Shown here one piece after another: positions 1 through 7,191 of a stretch of 17,548 nucleotides of DNA (its first letter is position 1; each line of letters starts with the position of its first letter). Below the pieces are notes generated by a model. It did not search any database. It had not been told where the DNA came from and saw only the letters and a program-made list of their open reading frames with translations. The stretch is from Bacillota bacterium (GTDB lineage: Bacteria > Bacillota_A > Clostridia > Clostridiales > Clostridiaceae), in the NCBI GenBank assembly GCA_021837545.1, contig JAKBFR010000046.1, forward strand, positions 1-17,548, in the 5' to 3' direction. The position numbers and the translations under genes are program-made.

Positions 1-84
1 CCCATTCCGAACAGGACAGTTAAGGTCTATAGCGCCGATGGTACTGCACGGGTGACTGTGTGGCAGAGTAGGACGTTGCGAGGT
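1..84 (+). rRNA. rrf: 5S ribosomal RNA, 3' part
   Basis: The first bases match the conserved middle of bacterial 5S rRNA (CCCATTCCGAAC, then AGCGCCGATGGTACTGC). They continue through GGGTGACTGTGTGG and AGAGTAGGACGTTGC to the 3' end. A full 5S is about 115-120 nt, so roughly the first 30-35 nt lie outside the window. The 3' boundary is set by analogy and may be off by a few bases. No tRNA follows before the terminators, so this is probably the distal end of an rRNA operon. Confidence 0.93.
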
Positions 85-97
85 AAGTTAAAAGAGG

Positions 98-140
98 ATG
101 TCTTAAAGTGATTGGTAAAATCATTTTGAGGCATTTTTTT
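98..140 (+). terminator. Rho-independent terminator after 5S rRNA
   Basis: A 16-bp stem pairs 98-113 with 119-134 around the 5-nt loop GGTAA, with only G-U wobbles as imperfections. A T-run follows to 140. It ends the rRNA operon. Its sequence resembles the terminator after the xanthine dehydrogenase genes at 13640-13684. Confidence 0.9.
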
Positions 141-157
141 ATATATAGATAAATATA

Positions 158-187
158 AAACTTGACAGACTGTTGTCAAGTTTTATG
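158..187 (+). terminator. Second hairpin terminator after the rRNA operon
   Basis: A perfect 10-bp inverted repeat (AAACTTGACA at 158-167, TGTCAAGTTT at 174-183) encloses a 6-nt loop and runs into TTTT. It backs up the terminator at 98-140. TTGACA in its left arm looks like a -35 box, but the nearest TATAAT is about 23 nt away, too far for a normal promoter. Confidence 0.7.
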
Positions 188-298
188 TTTTATAATAATT
201 AAAGGGTGTTTGCATATAGATAAATAAGCTATTTGAAATTATTAATATATTAATAAATAAAAAAACAATAATTGCTAGCGAGAAAGGACGTGTAATTT

Positions 299-1405
299 AT
301 GGAGGGAAAGTTAAAAGACATATATAATGAAGGCTTTTTAAATGAATTTGGTGAGAAGGTTCATAATATATACCGTGAGTTTAATCCAGAAAACTTTACA
401 ACAGATGTGATGAATGAATCCTGGATAACTCTTTCATTGAAAGAAAGGATGCGACGGATAACCGAAAAGCTGGGAGAGTATCTTCCGATGGATTATGAAG
501 ATGCACTGAATGTGTTGTTTTCAATCGATGAGATCTGCACTGGTTTTCCATACCTATTCTTTCCTGATTTTGTGGAGGTATATGGTCAGGCTGAAGAACA
601 CTGGGAGCTTTCTATGGAGGCTCTGGAACGATTTACGCAGAGATCGTCCTCGGAATTTGCCATTAGACCGTTTATAGTGAAAGATCCTGATCGTATCATG
701 AACCGCATGATGATTTGGGCGAATCATTCTAATGAACATGTACGACGCCTTGCCAGTGAAGGCTGCCGTCCACGACTACCTTGGGGAATTGCGCTTAAAA
801 TTTTTAAGAAAGACCCATCTCAAGTCCTTAATATATTAGAACAGTTAAAGTGCGATTCTTCACTTTATGTGAGAAAAAGTGTTGCCAACAACCTGAATGA
901 TATTGGAAAGGATAATCCTGCTGCTGTGATTGATACAGTGAGGAGATGGATTGATATACATCCGCAAACAGACTGGATTTTGCGGAAGGGATGTCGTACT
1001 TTGATTCGAAATGGGAATTCGGAAGCTTTGAAATTGTTCGGTTACACAAACTTTGAAGAAAAAGAATTACAGATTATAGAAGCTTCAATCTCCGTAGGAC
1101 CCAATAAAATAAAAATTGGCGAAAGTTGTGAGCTTCGATATGAACTGGATATTCCAAAGATCCAATCAGCTCATATTCGAATTGAATATGGAGTTGATTT
1201 CGTAAAGTCCAGGGGGAATAGTTCACGTAAACTGTTCATGCTATCGGACAAAACTGTAGCAGGAGGAACGCATGTTAGTGGAATCAGGACACACAGCTTT
1301 GCGGATTTAACAGTTAGACGCCATTATCCTGGTGAACATCGAATTACTCTGCTGGTAAATGGACAGGAGGAAGCGCATACAACAATAAAAATAATTGAAG
1401 GTTAA
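299..1405 (+). CDS. AlkC-like DNA alkylation repair protein (HEAT-like repeats plus C-terminal Ig-like domain)
   Basis: The 368-residue product looks like the AlkC branch of the AlkC/AlkD DNA glycosylases, which excise N-alkylated purines such as 3-methyladenine without flipping the base. Residues about 1-255 form helical HEAT-like repeats. The family-like segment ASEGCRPRLPWG is at 152-163 and the repeat VRKSVANNLNDI at 191-202. Residues about 258-368 are beta-rich and look like the Ig-like domain known at the C-terminus of some AlkC proteins. The ATG follows AAAGGA with suitable spacing. The gene stands alone between the rRNA terminators and its own terminator. Its arginine codons include many CGT, CGA, CGG and CGC, and its GC is visibly higher than that of the selenium genes, which suggests a different origin. 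Family placement is by recognition; the substrate is not shown. Confidence 0.8.
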   Translation: MEGKLKDIYNEGFLNEFGEKVHNIYREFNPENFTTDVMNESWITLSLKERMRRITEKLGEYLPMDYEDALNVLFSIDEICTGFPYLFFPDFVEVYGQAEEHWELSMEALERFTQRSSSEFAIRPFIVKDPDRIMNRMMIWANHSNEHVRRLASEGCRPRLPWGIALKIFKKDPSQVLNILEQLKCDSSLYVRKSVANNLNDIGKDNPAAVIDTVRRWIDIHPQTDWILRKGCRTLIRNGNSEALKLFGYTNFEEKELQIIEASISVGPNKIKIGESCELRYELDIPKIQSAHIRIEYGVDFVKSRGNSSRKLFMLSDKTVAGGTHVSGIRTHSFADLTVRRHYPGEHRITLLVNGQEEAHTTIKIIEG

Positions 1406-1499
1406 GAGATAGGAATAAATAATATACTAATAAAGTTAAAGGAAAAACATAAGATAGATAATACGGAGGAGACTGAGAAATCCTTTTGTTTTGAAATTA

Positions 1500-1536
1500 G
1501 CCTTGAAATGTTGTTAAAGAACATTTCAAGGCTTTT
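1500..1536 (+). terminator. Rho-independent terminator of the AlkC-like gene
   Basis: A perfect 13-bp stem (GCCTTGAAATGTT at 1500-1512, complement at 1520-1532) has a 7-nt loop and is followed by TTTT. It separates the repair gene from the selenium/molybdenum block. Confidence 0.88.
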
Positions 1537-1610
1537 ATGATATAATTATAGTATAAAATTAAGAAGGATATAAAGTATTCTTAGCTTCAAGTTAAGTGTT
1601 CTTAATAGAA

Positions 1611-1740
1611 ATATCAAGTGAAACTTGATTCAGGTGGAGTTTGATCTCCATCTGAATCTTAGTTGAACTTATCTAGGGTCGTGCCACTATTATCTCTCAC
1701 CCAAAAGAGGTTGGGAGTGTTACAGTGGCTAGACATCAGA
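1611..1740 (+). ncRNA. Structured leader or repeat element upstream of yqeC (class unidentified)
   Basis: Three consecutive folded parts are visible. First is a 7-bp hairpin, ATCAAGT-GAA-ACTTGAT (1613-1629). Next is a 10-bp hairpin, 1630-1639 with 1646-1655 around TTTGAT, with one G-U pair. Third is a compound stem in which TCTA (1672-1675) pairs with TAGA (1730-1733), GCCACT (1683-1688) with AGTGGC (1724-1729), and CCCAA (1700-1704) with TTGGG (1711-1715). It lies 23 nt before yqeC on the same strand, so it could be a cis-regulatory leader. It could equally be a small palindrome-rich mobile remnant, such as an IS200/IS605 end. It does not match what I know of the Moco riboswitch core. The same 5' hairpin recurs at 3402-3418. 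Confidence 0.5.
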
Positions 1741-1762
1741 TAAAATAGATGAAGGTGAAAAT

Positions 1763-2572
1763 ATGAAGATTTTTGAGAGTATTAATGCAGAAATAAAAGA
1801 ACAAAAGTTATTAATGGAAGCACTAAAAATAGATATTAATAAAAAAAAGATAATTTCATTTGTTGGAGGTGGGGGTAAAACAAGTTTAATATATGAATTA
1901 GGACATGAATTGAGTAGATTAGGTAAAAAAGTTATTATAACGACTACTACTCACATGTTTATGCCAAAAGATAATGTAGTCATTACAGGAAAAAAAGATG
2001 ATATTATTAAATTGTTATATAGTGAAAATATGATTACAGTTGGAATGTTATGTGATGAGAACGCTACAAAATTTGAACATAATCAATTTGAACATAAAAA
2101 AACAGTCGGAGAGATTCAAAAAGGACAGCTCAAAAAAATAGGTGGGTTATCTAAAGAAATGGCTGTAAGTCTTATAGAATTAACTGATTTTGTGTTAGTT
2201 GAAGCAGATGGATCAAAAAGATTGCCATTAAAAATACCCGCTGAGCATGAGCCGGTAATATTAGAAGGAAGTAATTTAGTTGTAGGGGTATGTGGTATTG
2301 ATGCAATAGGAAAAAGCATCAAGGAAAAATGCCATAGATCAAATTTAGTTTCAAGATTTTTGGATACAGATGAAGAACATATTATTAATCCACATGATAT
2401 TGCAAAAATATTATCAAGCGTTTATGGTCAGAGAAAAAATGTAGAATGCCATTACAAAGTTATTATAAATAAAGCAGATAATATAAGAGATATAGAAAAA
2501 GCTAAAAATATATCAAATGAATTATCTAATTTTGGAATACATGAAACAATAATAACAACATTTAAAGATTAG
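1763..2572 (+). CDS. yqeC: Selenium-dependent molybdenum hydroxylase accessory protein YqeC
   Basis: This 269-residue protein is the YqeC family, a putative P-loop NTPase found with selenium-dependent molybdenum hydroxylases. A glycine-rich nucleotide-binding loop, VGGGGKTS, is at 34-41. It is followed by a strand and TTTTH (60-64). The family-typical segment VEADGSKRLPLK is at 146-157. The start is supported by AAGGTGA shortly upstream. Genetic co-occurrence places the family in maturation of the selenium-containing molybdenum cofactor, but its exact reaction is not established. yqeB follows 46 bases downstream. The protein is probably cytoplasmic, with no signal peptide or membrane segment. 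Confidence 0.88.
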   Translation: MKIFESINAEIKEQKLLMEALKIDINKKKIISFVGGGGKTSLIYELGHELSRLGKKVIITTTTHMFMPKDNVVITGKKDDIIKLLYSENMITVGMLCDENATKFEHNQFEHKKTVGEIQKGQLKKIGGLSKEMAVSLIELTDFVLVEADGSKRLPLKIPAEHEPVILEGSNLVVGVCGIDAIGKSIKEKCHRSNLVSRFLDTDEEHIINPHDIAKILSSVYGQRKNVECHYKVIINKADNIRDIEKAKNISNELSNFGIHETIITTFKD

Positions 2573-2618
2573 TTATAATAGAAAGCTAATAATAACTCAA
2601 GATAAGGAGAGAAACATA

Positions 2619-3410
2619 ATGGTTGTATTAATAAAAGGTGCTGGAGATTTAGCAACAGGAGTAGCTTATAGATTAAAAAAGTGTGGATTTGATATAATTA
2701 TGACAGATGTTTCTGAGCCTACTACAGTTAGAAGAACAGTAGCATTTTCACAAGCTGTATATGATAATAATGCAGAAGTAGAAGGAATAAAAGCGACTCT
2801 TGTTTCAGGACTAGAAGAAGCTAAAGAGGTTATTAAACAAGATAATATTGCAGTAATAATAGATGAAAAAGCAGAAATTATAAAAGAACTTAAGCCAGAT
2901 GTAGTAGTTGATGCTATAATTGCAAAGAAAAATATAGGAACAAATATTAATGATGCACCAATTGTTATTGCACTTGGACCAGGATTCACAGCTGGTGTTA
3001 ATTGCCATTGTGTTGTGGAAACTAAAAGGGGACATTATTTAGGTAAAGCAATATATAATGGAAGTGCTATACCTAATACTGGAGTACCTGGAGACATTGG
3101 AGGATATACTAACGAAAGAATAATTAGAGCTACAAATGATGGAAAGATATTACCTATATCAAAAATAGGAGACTATGTAAAAAAAGGTGATATTGTAGCT
3201 TATGTTAATAAAACTCCAATTTTTGCACAAATAAATGGAATAGTACGTGGGATGCTTCAAAAAGATGTTAGCGTGTTTAAAGGAATGAAAAGTGGAGACA
3301 TCGATCCAAGATGTGAGAGAAACCATTGCTTTACAATTTCAGATAAAGCTCGATCTATTGGTGGAGGAGTCTTAGAGGCAATTTTATATTTAAATAAAAA
3401 TATCAAGTGA
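2619..3410 (+). CDS. yqeB: Selenium-dependent molybdenum cofactor/hydroxylase accessory protein YqeB
   Basis: The 263-residue product matches the YqeB (EF2563-like) family, a marker of selenium-dependent molybdenum hydroxylase systems. It opens with a Rossmann-like IKGAGDLATGVA (5-16). A conserved middle follows, with ALGPGFTAG and then VNCHCVVET. The end has a Cys pair (DPRCERNHC) and IGGGVLEAIL. The family is thought to help place selenium on the molybdenum cofactor; the chemistry is unproven. The ATG follows AAGGAG with normal spacing. The stop codon TGA (3408-3410) lies inside the hairpin of the structured element that begins at about 3401, so the last codons and this element overlap. Confidence 0.88.
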   Translation: MVVLIKGAGDLATGVAYRLKKCGFDIIMTDVSEPTTVRRTVAFSQAVYDNNAEVEGIKATLVSGLEEAKEVIKQDNIAVIIDEKAEIIKELKPDVVVDAIIAKKNIGTNINDAPIVIALGPGFTAGVNCHCVVETKRGHYLGKAIYNGSAIPNTGVPGDIGGYTNERIIRATNDGKILPISKIGDYVKKGDIVAYVNKTPIFAQINGIVRGMLQKDVSVFKGMKSGDIDPRCERNHCFTISDKARSIGGGVLEAILYLNKNIK

Positions 3411-3470
3411 AATTTGATTTAGGGAGGGGATTTCAATCTGAAGGTCACCTACCTAATCGCCCCAGGGGTT
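3401..3470 (+). ncRNA. Structured element between yqeB and moaA sharing its 5' hairpin with the one before yqeC
   Basis: It begins with ATCAAGT-GAA-ATTTGAT (3402-3418), the same hairpin as at 1613-1629 with one C-to-T change that keeps pairing as G-U. TTAGGGAGG (3419-3427) can pair with CCTACCTAA (3448-3456) with one mismatch. AGGT-C-ACCT and a CCCCAGGGG end (3460-3468) offer further pairing. No T-run follows, so it is not a standard terminator. It sits about 65 bases before moaA and could regulate it, or could be a small inserted repeat. The class is unidentified. Confidence 0.45.
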
Positions 3471-3536
3471 AAAAATTTTCCTTATGAGATAAATATGAAA
3501 AAATCATTTAACAGAAAGTAAAAAGGGTGGATACAG

Positions 3537-4571
3537 GTGATAGATTTATATGGACGTAATATTGATTATATTAGAATATCTATAACAGATAAATGCAACT
3601 TAAGATGTAAATATTGTATTCCAGAAGAAGATATAAAAAGTACATTGAATAATGAAATATTAACATTTGATGAGATAATTAAAATCTGCACTAGTGCTTC
3701 TAAGTTAGGAATAAAAAAAGTTAAAATAACAGGTGGTGAACCACTTATTAGAGCAGATTTAACTGATTTGATAAAATCAATTAAGAATATACCTGGAATT
3801 GATAATGTTACCCTAACTACAAATGGTATATTTCTTTCAGATAAAGCTCACGATTTAAAAAAAGCTGGAATTGATAGTATAAATGTTAGCTTGGATACAT
3901 TAAATAAAAATAAATTTAAAGATATTACTAGGAGAGATGGATTTGATAAAGTTATAGATGGAATAGAAAAATCCATTAAGTTAGGAATAAAAATTAAAAT
4001 AAATTGTGTACCTATAAGAAATTTTAATTATGATGAAATAAATGATATTGCGGCAATATCTAAAGAAAATAATATAGATGTTCGTTTTATTGAAATGATG
4101 CCAATTGGAATAGGAAACTTGTTTAATAGCATTTCAAATAAAGAAATATTAGAAGTTATTGAAAAAAGTTTTGGAGAATTTAAAATTTGGAATAGAAATA
4201 ATAATAATTTAAGTATTTTAAAAGATGAAAATAAAGGACAAGATTTAAGGAATTTCAGTGACAATGGTCCGGCTACATATTACCAAAATGATAATTTTAA
4301 AGGGCGCATAGGATTGATTAGTGCCGTGAGTAATGAATTTTGCCCAAATTGCAATAGGATTAGAATTACTTCGGATGGATTTCTGAAACCTTGTTTATGT
4401 TATAGTGATGGAATTGACTTAAAAAATTTAATTAGAAATAGTATTAGTGAAGAGGAATTAACGATTGTAATTAAAAATGGAATTTTAAATAAACCAGAAA
4501 AACATGGTTTTAACAAGTTATCTAAAAGTGATAATTTGGAAGTGAAAAGTATGTCACAGATCGGTGGCTAA
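3537..4571 (+). CDS. moaA: GTP 3',8-cyclase MoaA (radical SAM)
   Basis: MoaA carries out the first step of molybdenum cofactor synthesis: it converts GTP to 3',8-cyclo-GTP, which MoaC then processes to cyclic pyranopterin monophosphate. The radical-SAM cluster motif CNLRCKYC gives C20, C24 and C27. GGEP is at 66-69, and the second 4Fe-4S cluster site is C269, C272 and C286 (CPNCNR, then KPC). The protein ends in GG (343-344), as expected for MoaA. Translation starts at GTG, 6 nt after GGGTGG. It is 344 residues, slightly longer than usual, with an Asn-rich stretch at about 219-235 before the conserved NGPATYY (243-249). MoaC is encoded about 12 kb downstream, not next to it. Confidence 0.95.
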   Translation: MIDLYGRNIDYIRISITDKCNLRCKYCIPEEDIKSTLNNEILTFDEIIKICTSASKLGIKKVKITGGEPLIRADLTDLIKSIKNIPGIDNVTLTTNGIFLSDKAHDLKKAGIDSINVSLDTLNKNKFKDITRRDGFDKVIDGIEKSIKLGIKIKINCVPIRNFNYDEINDIAAISKENNIDVRFIEMMPIGIGNLFNSISNKEILEVIEKSFGEFKIWNRNNNNLSILKDENKGQDLRNFSDNGPATYYQNDNFKGRIGLISAVSNEFCPNCNRIRITSDGFLKPCLCYSDGIDLKNLIRNSISEEELTIVIKNGILNKPEKHGFNKLSKSDNLEVKSMSQIGG

Positions 4572-4594
4572 TAAGAAAGAGGAAAGAAAAAATT

Positions 4595-5041
4595 ATGGGA
4601 AATATAATTGCAGTATGTATAAGTGAAAAGCGAGGTACACAAAAGAAAAATATCCAAGAAGGAAATTTTATAGAGAATTTTGGGATAGAAAATGATGCAC
4701 ATGCTGGAAATTGGCATAGACAAGTAAGTCTTTTGTCTTATGCAAAAATAGATGAATTTAACAAAAAAGGTGCGAATGTTATAGATGGAGCCTTTGGAGA
4801 AAATCTTGTAGTAGAAGGAATTGAATTTACAAATTTACCTATTGGAACAAAATTAAAGTGTAATGAGGTTGTTTTAGAAATAACTCAAATAGGAAAAGAG
4901 TGCCATAGTCATTGTGAAATTTATAAAAAAATGGGTGAATGTATAATGCCTACAAATGGAGTTTTTGCAAGGGTAATTAATGGCGGAAAAATAAATTGTG
5001 GAGATAATATGGAAATTTTATCTGATGTAGAAAGGATATAA
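4595..5041 (+). CDS. MOSC domain-containing protein
   Basis: This 148-residue protein is essentially one MOSC domain. Members bind or act on molybdenum cofactor and carry sulfur on a conserved cysteine. Visible motifs are NDAHAGNWHRQVSLL (33-47), AFGENL (66-71), and the cysteine region IGKECHSHCEIY (99-110), where C103 is the likely family cysteine with C107 nearby. NGVFARV follows. The start follows GAGGAAAG. It lies 23 bases after moaA and 3 bases before the MogA-type gene, so it is co-transcribed. In this selenium setting it could handle sulfur or selenium on the cofactor. That is inference from context. Confidence 0.85.
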   Translation: MGNIIAVCISEKRGTQKKNIQEGNFIENFGIENDAHAGNWHRQVSLLSYAKIDEFNKKGANVIDGAFGENLVVEGIEFTNLPIGTKLKCNEVVLEITQIGKECHSHCEIYKKMGECIMPTNGVFARVINGGKINCGDNMEILSDVERI

Positions 5042-5044
5042 GAA

Positions 5045-5533
5045 ATGTATAGGATAGGAATAATCACATCTAGTGATAAGGGCTATGAGGGAATGCGAGA
5101 AGACAAAAGCGGAGCTGCAATTAAAGAAATTGTGGAATCCAATAATTATAAAGTTGAATTTTATAAAATACTTCCAGATGAAAAAGAAATGTTAAGTAAT
5201 GAAATGAAAAGGCTATGTGATGAAAATATTGTTGACTTGATAATTACAACTGGTGGAACTGGACTTTCAAAGCGAGATAATACGCCTGAAGCTACGCTAG
5301 AAATAGGAGAAAGATTAGTACCAGGAATATCAGAGGCAATGAGAGCATATTCAATGGGAATAACTAAAAGAGCAATGCTTAGTCGAGGTGTTTCTGTTAT
5401 TAGGAAAAATACATTAATAATAAATTTGCCAGGAAGTGAAAAAGCTGTAAGAGAGAGTTTAAATTATATTATATCTGAATTGGAACATGGAATTGAAATT
5501 CTAAAAGGTCATATTGGAGAATGTGGAAGATAA
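5045..5533 (+). CDS. MogA/MoaB-family molybdopterin adenylyltransferase
   Basis: The 162-residue product is a MoCF-biosynthesis-fold protein of the MogA/MoaB family, which adenylates molybdopterin before metal insertion. The substrate-binding motif TTGGTGLSKRDNTPEAT is at 68-84 and NLPGSEKAV at 127-135. SSDKGYEGMREDKSG near the N-terminus is also typical. The ATG lies three bases after the MOSC gene's stop, with AAAGGA just upstream inside that gene's end. Single-domain size and motifs are complete. MogA and MoaB cannot be told apart by inspection; in organisms with one such protein it acts as the adenylyltransferase. Confidence 0.88.
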   Translation: MYRIGIITSSDKGYEGMREDKSGAAIKEIVESNNYKVEFYKILPDEKEMLSNEMKRLCDENIVDLIITTGGTGLSKRDNTPEATLEIGERLVPGISEAMRAYSMGITKRAMLSRGVSVIRKNTLIINLPGSEKAVRESLNYIISELEHGIEILKGHIGECGR

Positions 5534-5547
5534 GGGAGGAACTCTAA

Positions 5548-6174
5548 ATGAATAAGAGAATTGATGCAAAAGGTAAGAACTGTCCAATACCTGTAATAAT
5601 GGCAAAGAAAGAAATTGATGGTGGAAATAACAATTTTGTAGTTGAAGTTGATAATAAAATTGCTGTACAAAATCTTCAAAAGTTAGCTAATAGTCAAGAT
5701 TTTATATCATCTCTAGAAGAAGGTAATGGAGTATTTAAAGTTTATTTTTCAAAGGATTTAGATAAGACGAGTGGAGCTGAGATATGTGAAGAATGTAATG
5801 AAATATTAGATGAATTAGAAGGAAATAAAAAGGGTTTAGGTACATGGTCAGTATTTATTGGAAAAGATATTATTGGTGCAGGTAATGAAGAACTTGGAAA
5901 GTCGCTAATGAAAATGTATTTTTATACAATTTCAGAAGGTGATGATTTACCAAAATCAATTTTATTTATGAATGATGGAGTAAAAGTTCCCACATTAAAT
6001 GAGCAAGCAATAGAGCATTTAAAAGATTTAGAAAGTAAAGGCGTTGAAATATTAGTCTGTGGTGCATGTCTTAATTTTTATGAACTTGAAGAAAAGCTTA
6101 AGGTAGGTAGAATAAGCAATATGTATGATATAACAAATTGCATGAAAGAAGCATCAAAGGTTATCACTTTATAG
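5548..6174 (+). CDS. yedF: Sulfurtransferase-like selenium metabolism protein YedF
   Basis: YedF combines a TusA/SirA-like domain with a DsrE-like domain. Residues about 3-70 carry GKNCPIPVIMAK (9-20), in which C12 matches the chalcogen-carrying cysteine of TusA proteins. Residues about 98-207 are DsrE-like, with CGACLNFYEL at 171-180 (C171, C174). A further CEEC is at 80-83 in the linker. Two-domain YedF proteins occur with SelD in selenium-using bacteria and are thought to carry reduced selenium, though this is not biochemically settled. GGAGG lies just before the ATG. The length of 208 is normal for the family. Confidence 0.88.
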   Translation: MNKRIDAKGKNCPIPVIMAKKEIDGGNNNFVVEVDNKIAVQNLQKLANSQDFISSLEEGNGVFKVYFSKDLDKTSGAEICEECNEILDELEGNKKGLGTWSVFIGKDIIGAGNEELGKSLMKMYFYTISEGDDLPKSILFMNDGVKVPTLNEQAIEHLKDLESKGVEILVCGACLNFYELEEKLKVGRISNMYDITNCMKEASKVITL

Positions 6175-6231
6175 ATACCTAAGGTGAAATTGTACTTAAT
6201 ATGAATTGCTGTAACTTATGAGGAGAAAATT

Positions 6232-7155
6232 ATGAATAAGAAAAAGAACATGATAGGAATTTTGATTACTTTGGTGGGCGGGATTTTTTGGGGACTTTCA
6301 GGGGCCTGTGGTCAATATTTATTTCAGAACAAAGAAGTATTTGCAAAATGGCTTGTGCCAGTACGTTTACTTATTGCAGGCGGAATTATGCTCTCATACT
6401 TTATTATAAAAGATAGAAAAACCACAATGAAAGTATGGAAAAGTAAACGAAATGTTATAGATATAATTATATATGGAATTGCAGGGATGATGCTTTGCCA
6501 ATATACATATTTTGCAACCATTGAATTATCAAATGCTGGTACCGCAACAGTATTACAATATGTAGCACCAGTATTGATTATGATTACAATATGTATAAGG
6601 GAAAAGAAATTTCCCAAAGTCAATGAAATCATAGCCATTATATGTGCTTTAAGCGGTGTGTTTTTGCTTGCAACCCATGGAAATATCAATCAGCTTGTCA
6701 TTTCTAAAGAAACATTATTCATGGGATTAGCATCTGCTGTTACAGTAGTAATTTATAATATTCAGCCTAAAAACTTAATGACTCAGTTTTCAACACCACT
6801 TTTACTTGCATGGGCAATGCTCATAGGTGGCGTTGTTTTAACAATAATTTTCAAACCGTGGAGATATGCGCCTATTATAGATATACAATCAATCATAGCT
6901 TTAATCGTCATAATTCTTTTAGGAACAATTGTATCCTTTAGTTTATATATGCAGGGGGTAAAATTAATTGGACCAACTAAAGCAAGTCTTTATGCTTGTA
7001 TTGAACCTGTAGCGGCGGCTGTATTATCAGCAGTTTGGTTAAAAAATCCACTGGGTTTTATTGATATTATTGGATTCATTTTAATTGTTTCTACAATATT
7101 TATTTTAATGTATGCAAATAAACCCAAAGATAAGGAAGCATCTTTAACCAATTAA
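6232..7155 (+). CDS. EamA/DMT-superfamily transporter
   Basis: This is a 307-residue integral membrane protein with about ten hydrophobic helices, arranged as two EamA repeats (about 8-150 and 158-294). It starts with a short basic N-terminus and GGIFWGLSGACGQY, typical of the family. Family members move amino acids, nucleobases and other metabolites; the substrate cannot be read from sequence. GAGGAG precedes the ATG. It is co-directional, 57 bases after yedF and 36 before selD, so it is probably in the same transcript. A link to uptake of the hydroxylase substrate, or of a selenium or sulfur compound, is only suggested by position. It could also be an unrelated insertion. Confidence 0.8.
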   Translation: MNKKKNMIGILITLVGGIFWGLSGACGQYLFQNKEVFAKWLVPVRLLIAGGIMLSYFIIKDRKTTMKVWKSKRNVIDIIIYGIAGMMLCQYTYFATIELSNAGTATVLQYVAPVLIMITICIREKKFPKVNEIIAIICALSGVFLLATHGNINQLVISKETLFMGLASAVTVVIYNIQPKNLMTQFSTPLLLAWAMLIGGVVLTIIFKPWRYAPIIDIQSIIALIVIILLGTIVSFSLYMQGVKLIGPTKASLYACIEPVAAAVLSAVWLKNPLGFIDIIGFILIVSTIFILMYANKPKDKEASLTN

Positions 7156-7191
7156 CAAGTAACGGTTAACTAATTTCAAGGAGGGTATTAT

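Larger units (their letters stand above)
1406..1762. other. Intergenic region before yqeC
   Basis: This 357-base gap holds the terminator of the upstream gene (1500-1536), an AT-rich stretch with possible -10 boxes (TATAAT at 1541-1546, TATAAA at 1552-1557) but no convincing -35, and a strongly structured element at 1611-1740. The ribosome binding site of yqeC is AAGGTGA at about 1752-1758. No protein-coding gene is seen. Confidence 0.7.

Noticed and set aside
162..206. Promoter made of TTGACA and TATAAT
   Set aside because: The spacing of about 23 nt is too long, and TTGACA is part of a terminator stem.
1590..1762. Canonical Moco riboswitch upstream of yqeC
   Set aside because: The context fits, but I cannot find the conserved GCCUCC-type core or the expected stem arrangement. 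It is reported only as an unidentified structured element.
3401..3440. Selenocysteine insertion element after the TGA ending yqeB
   Set aside because: The hairpin includes the TGA and does not follow it, and the frame reaches TAG four codons later (AAT TTG ATT TAG). Normal termination is the simpler reading.
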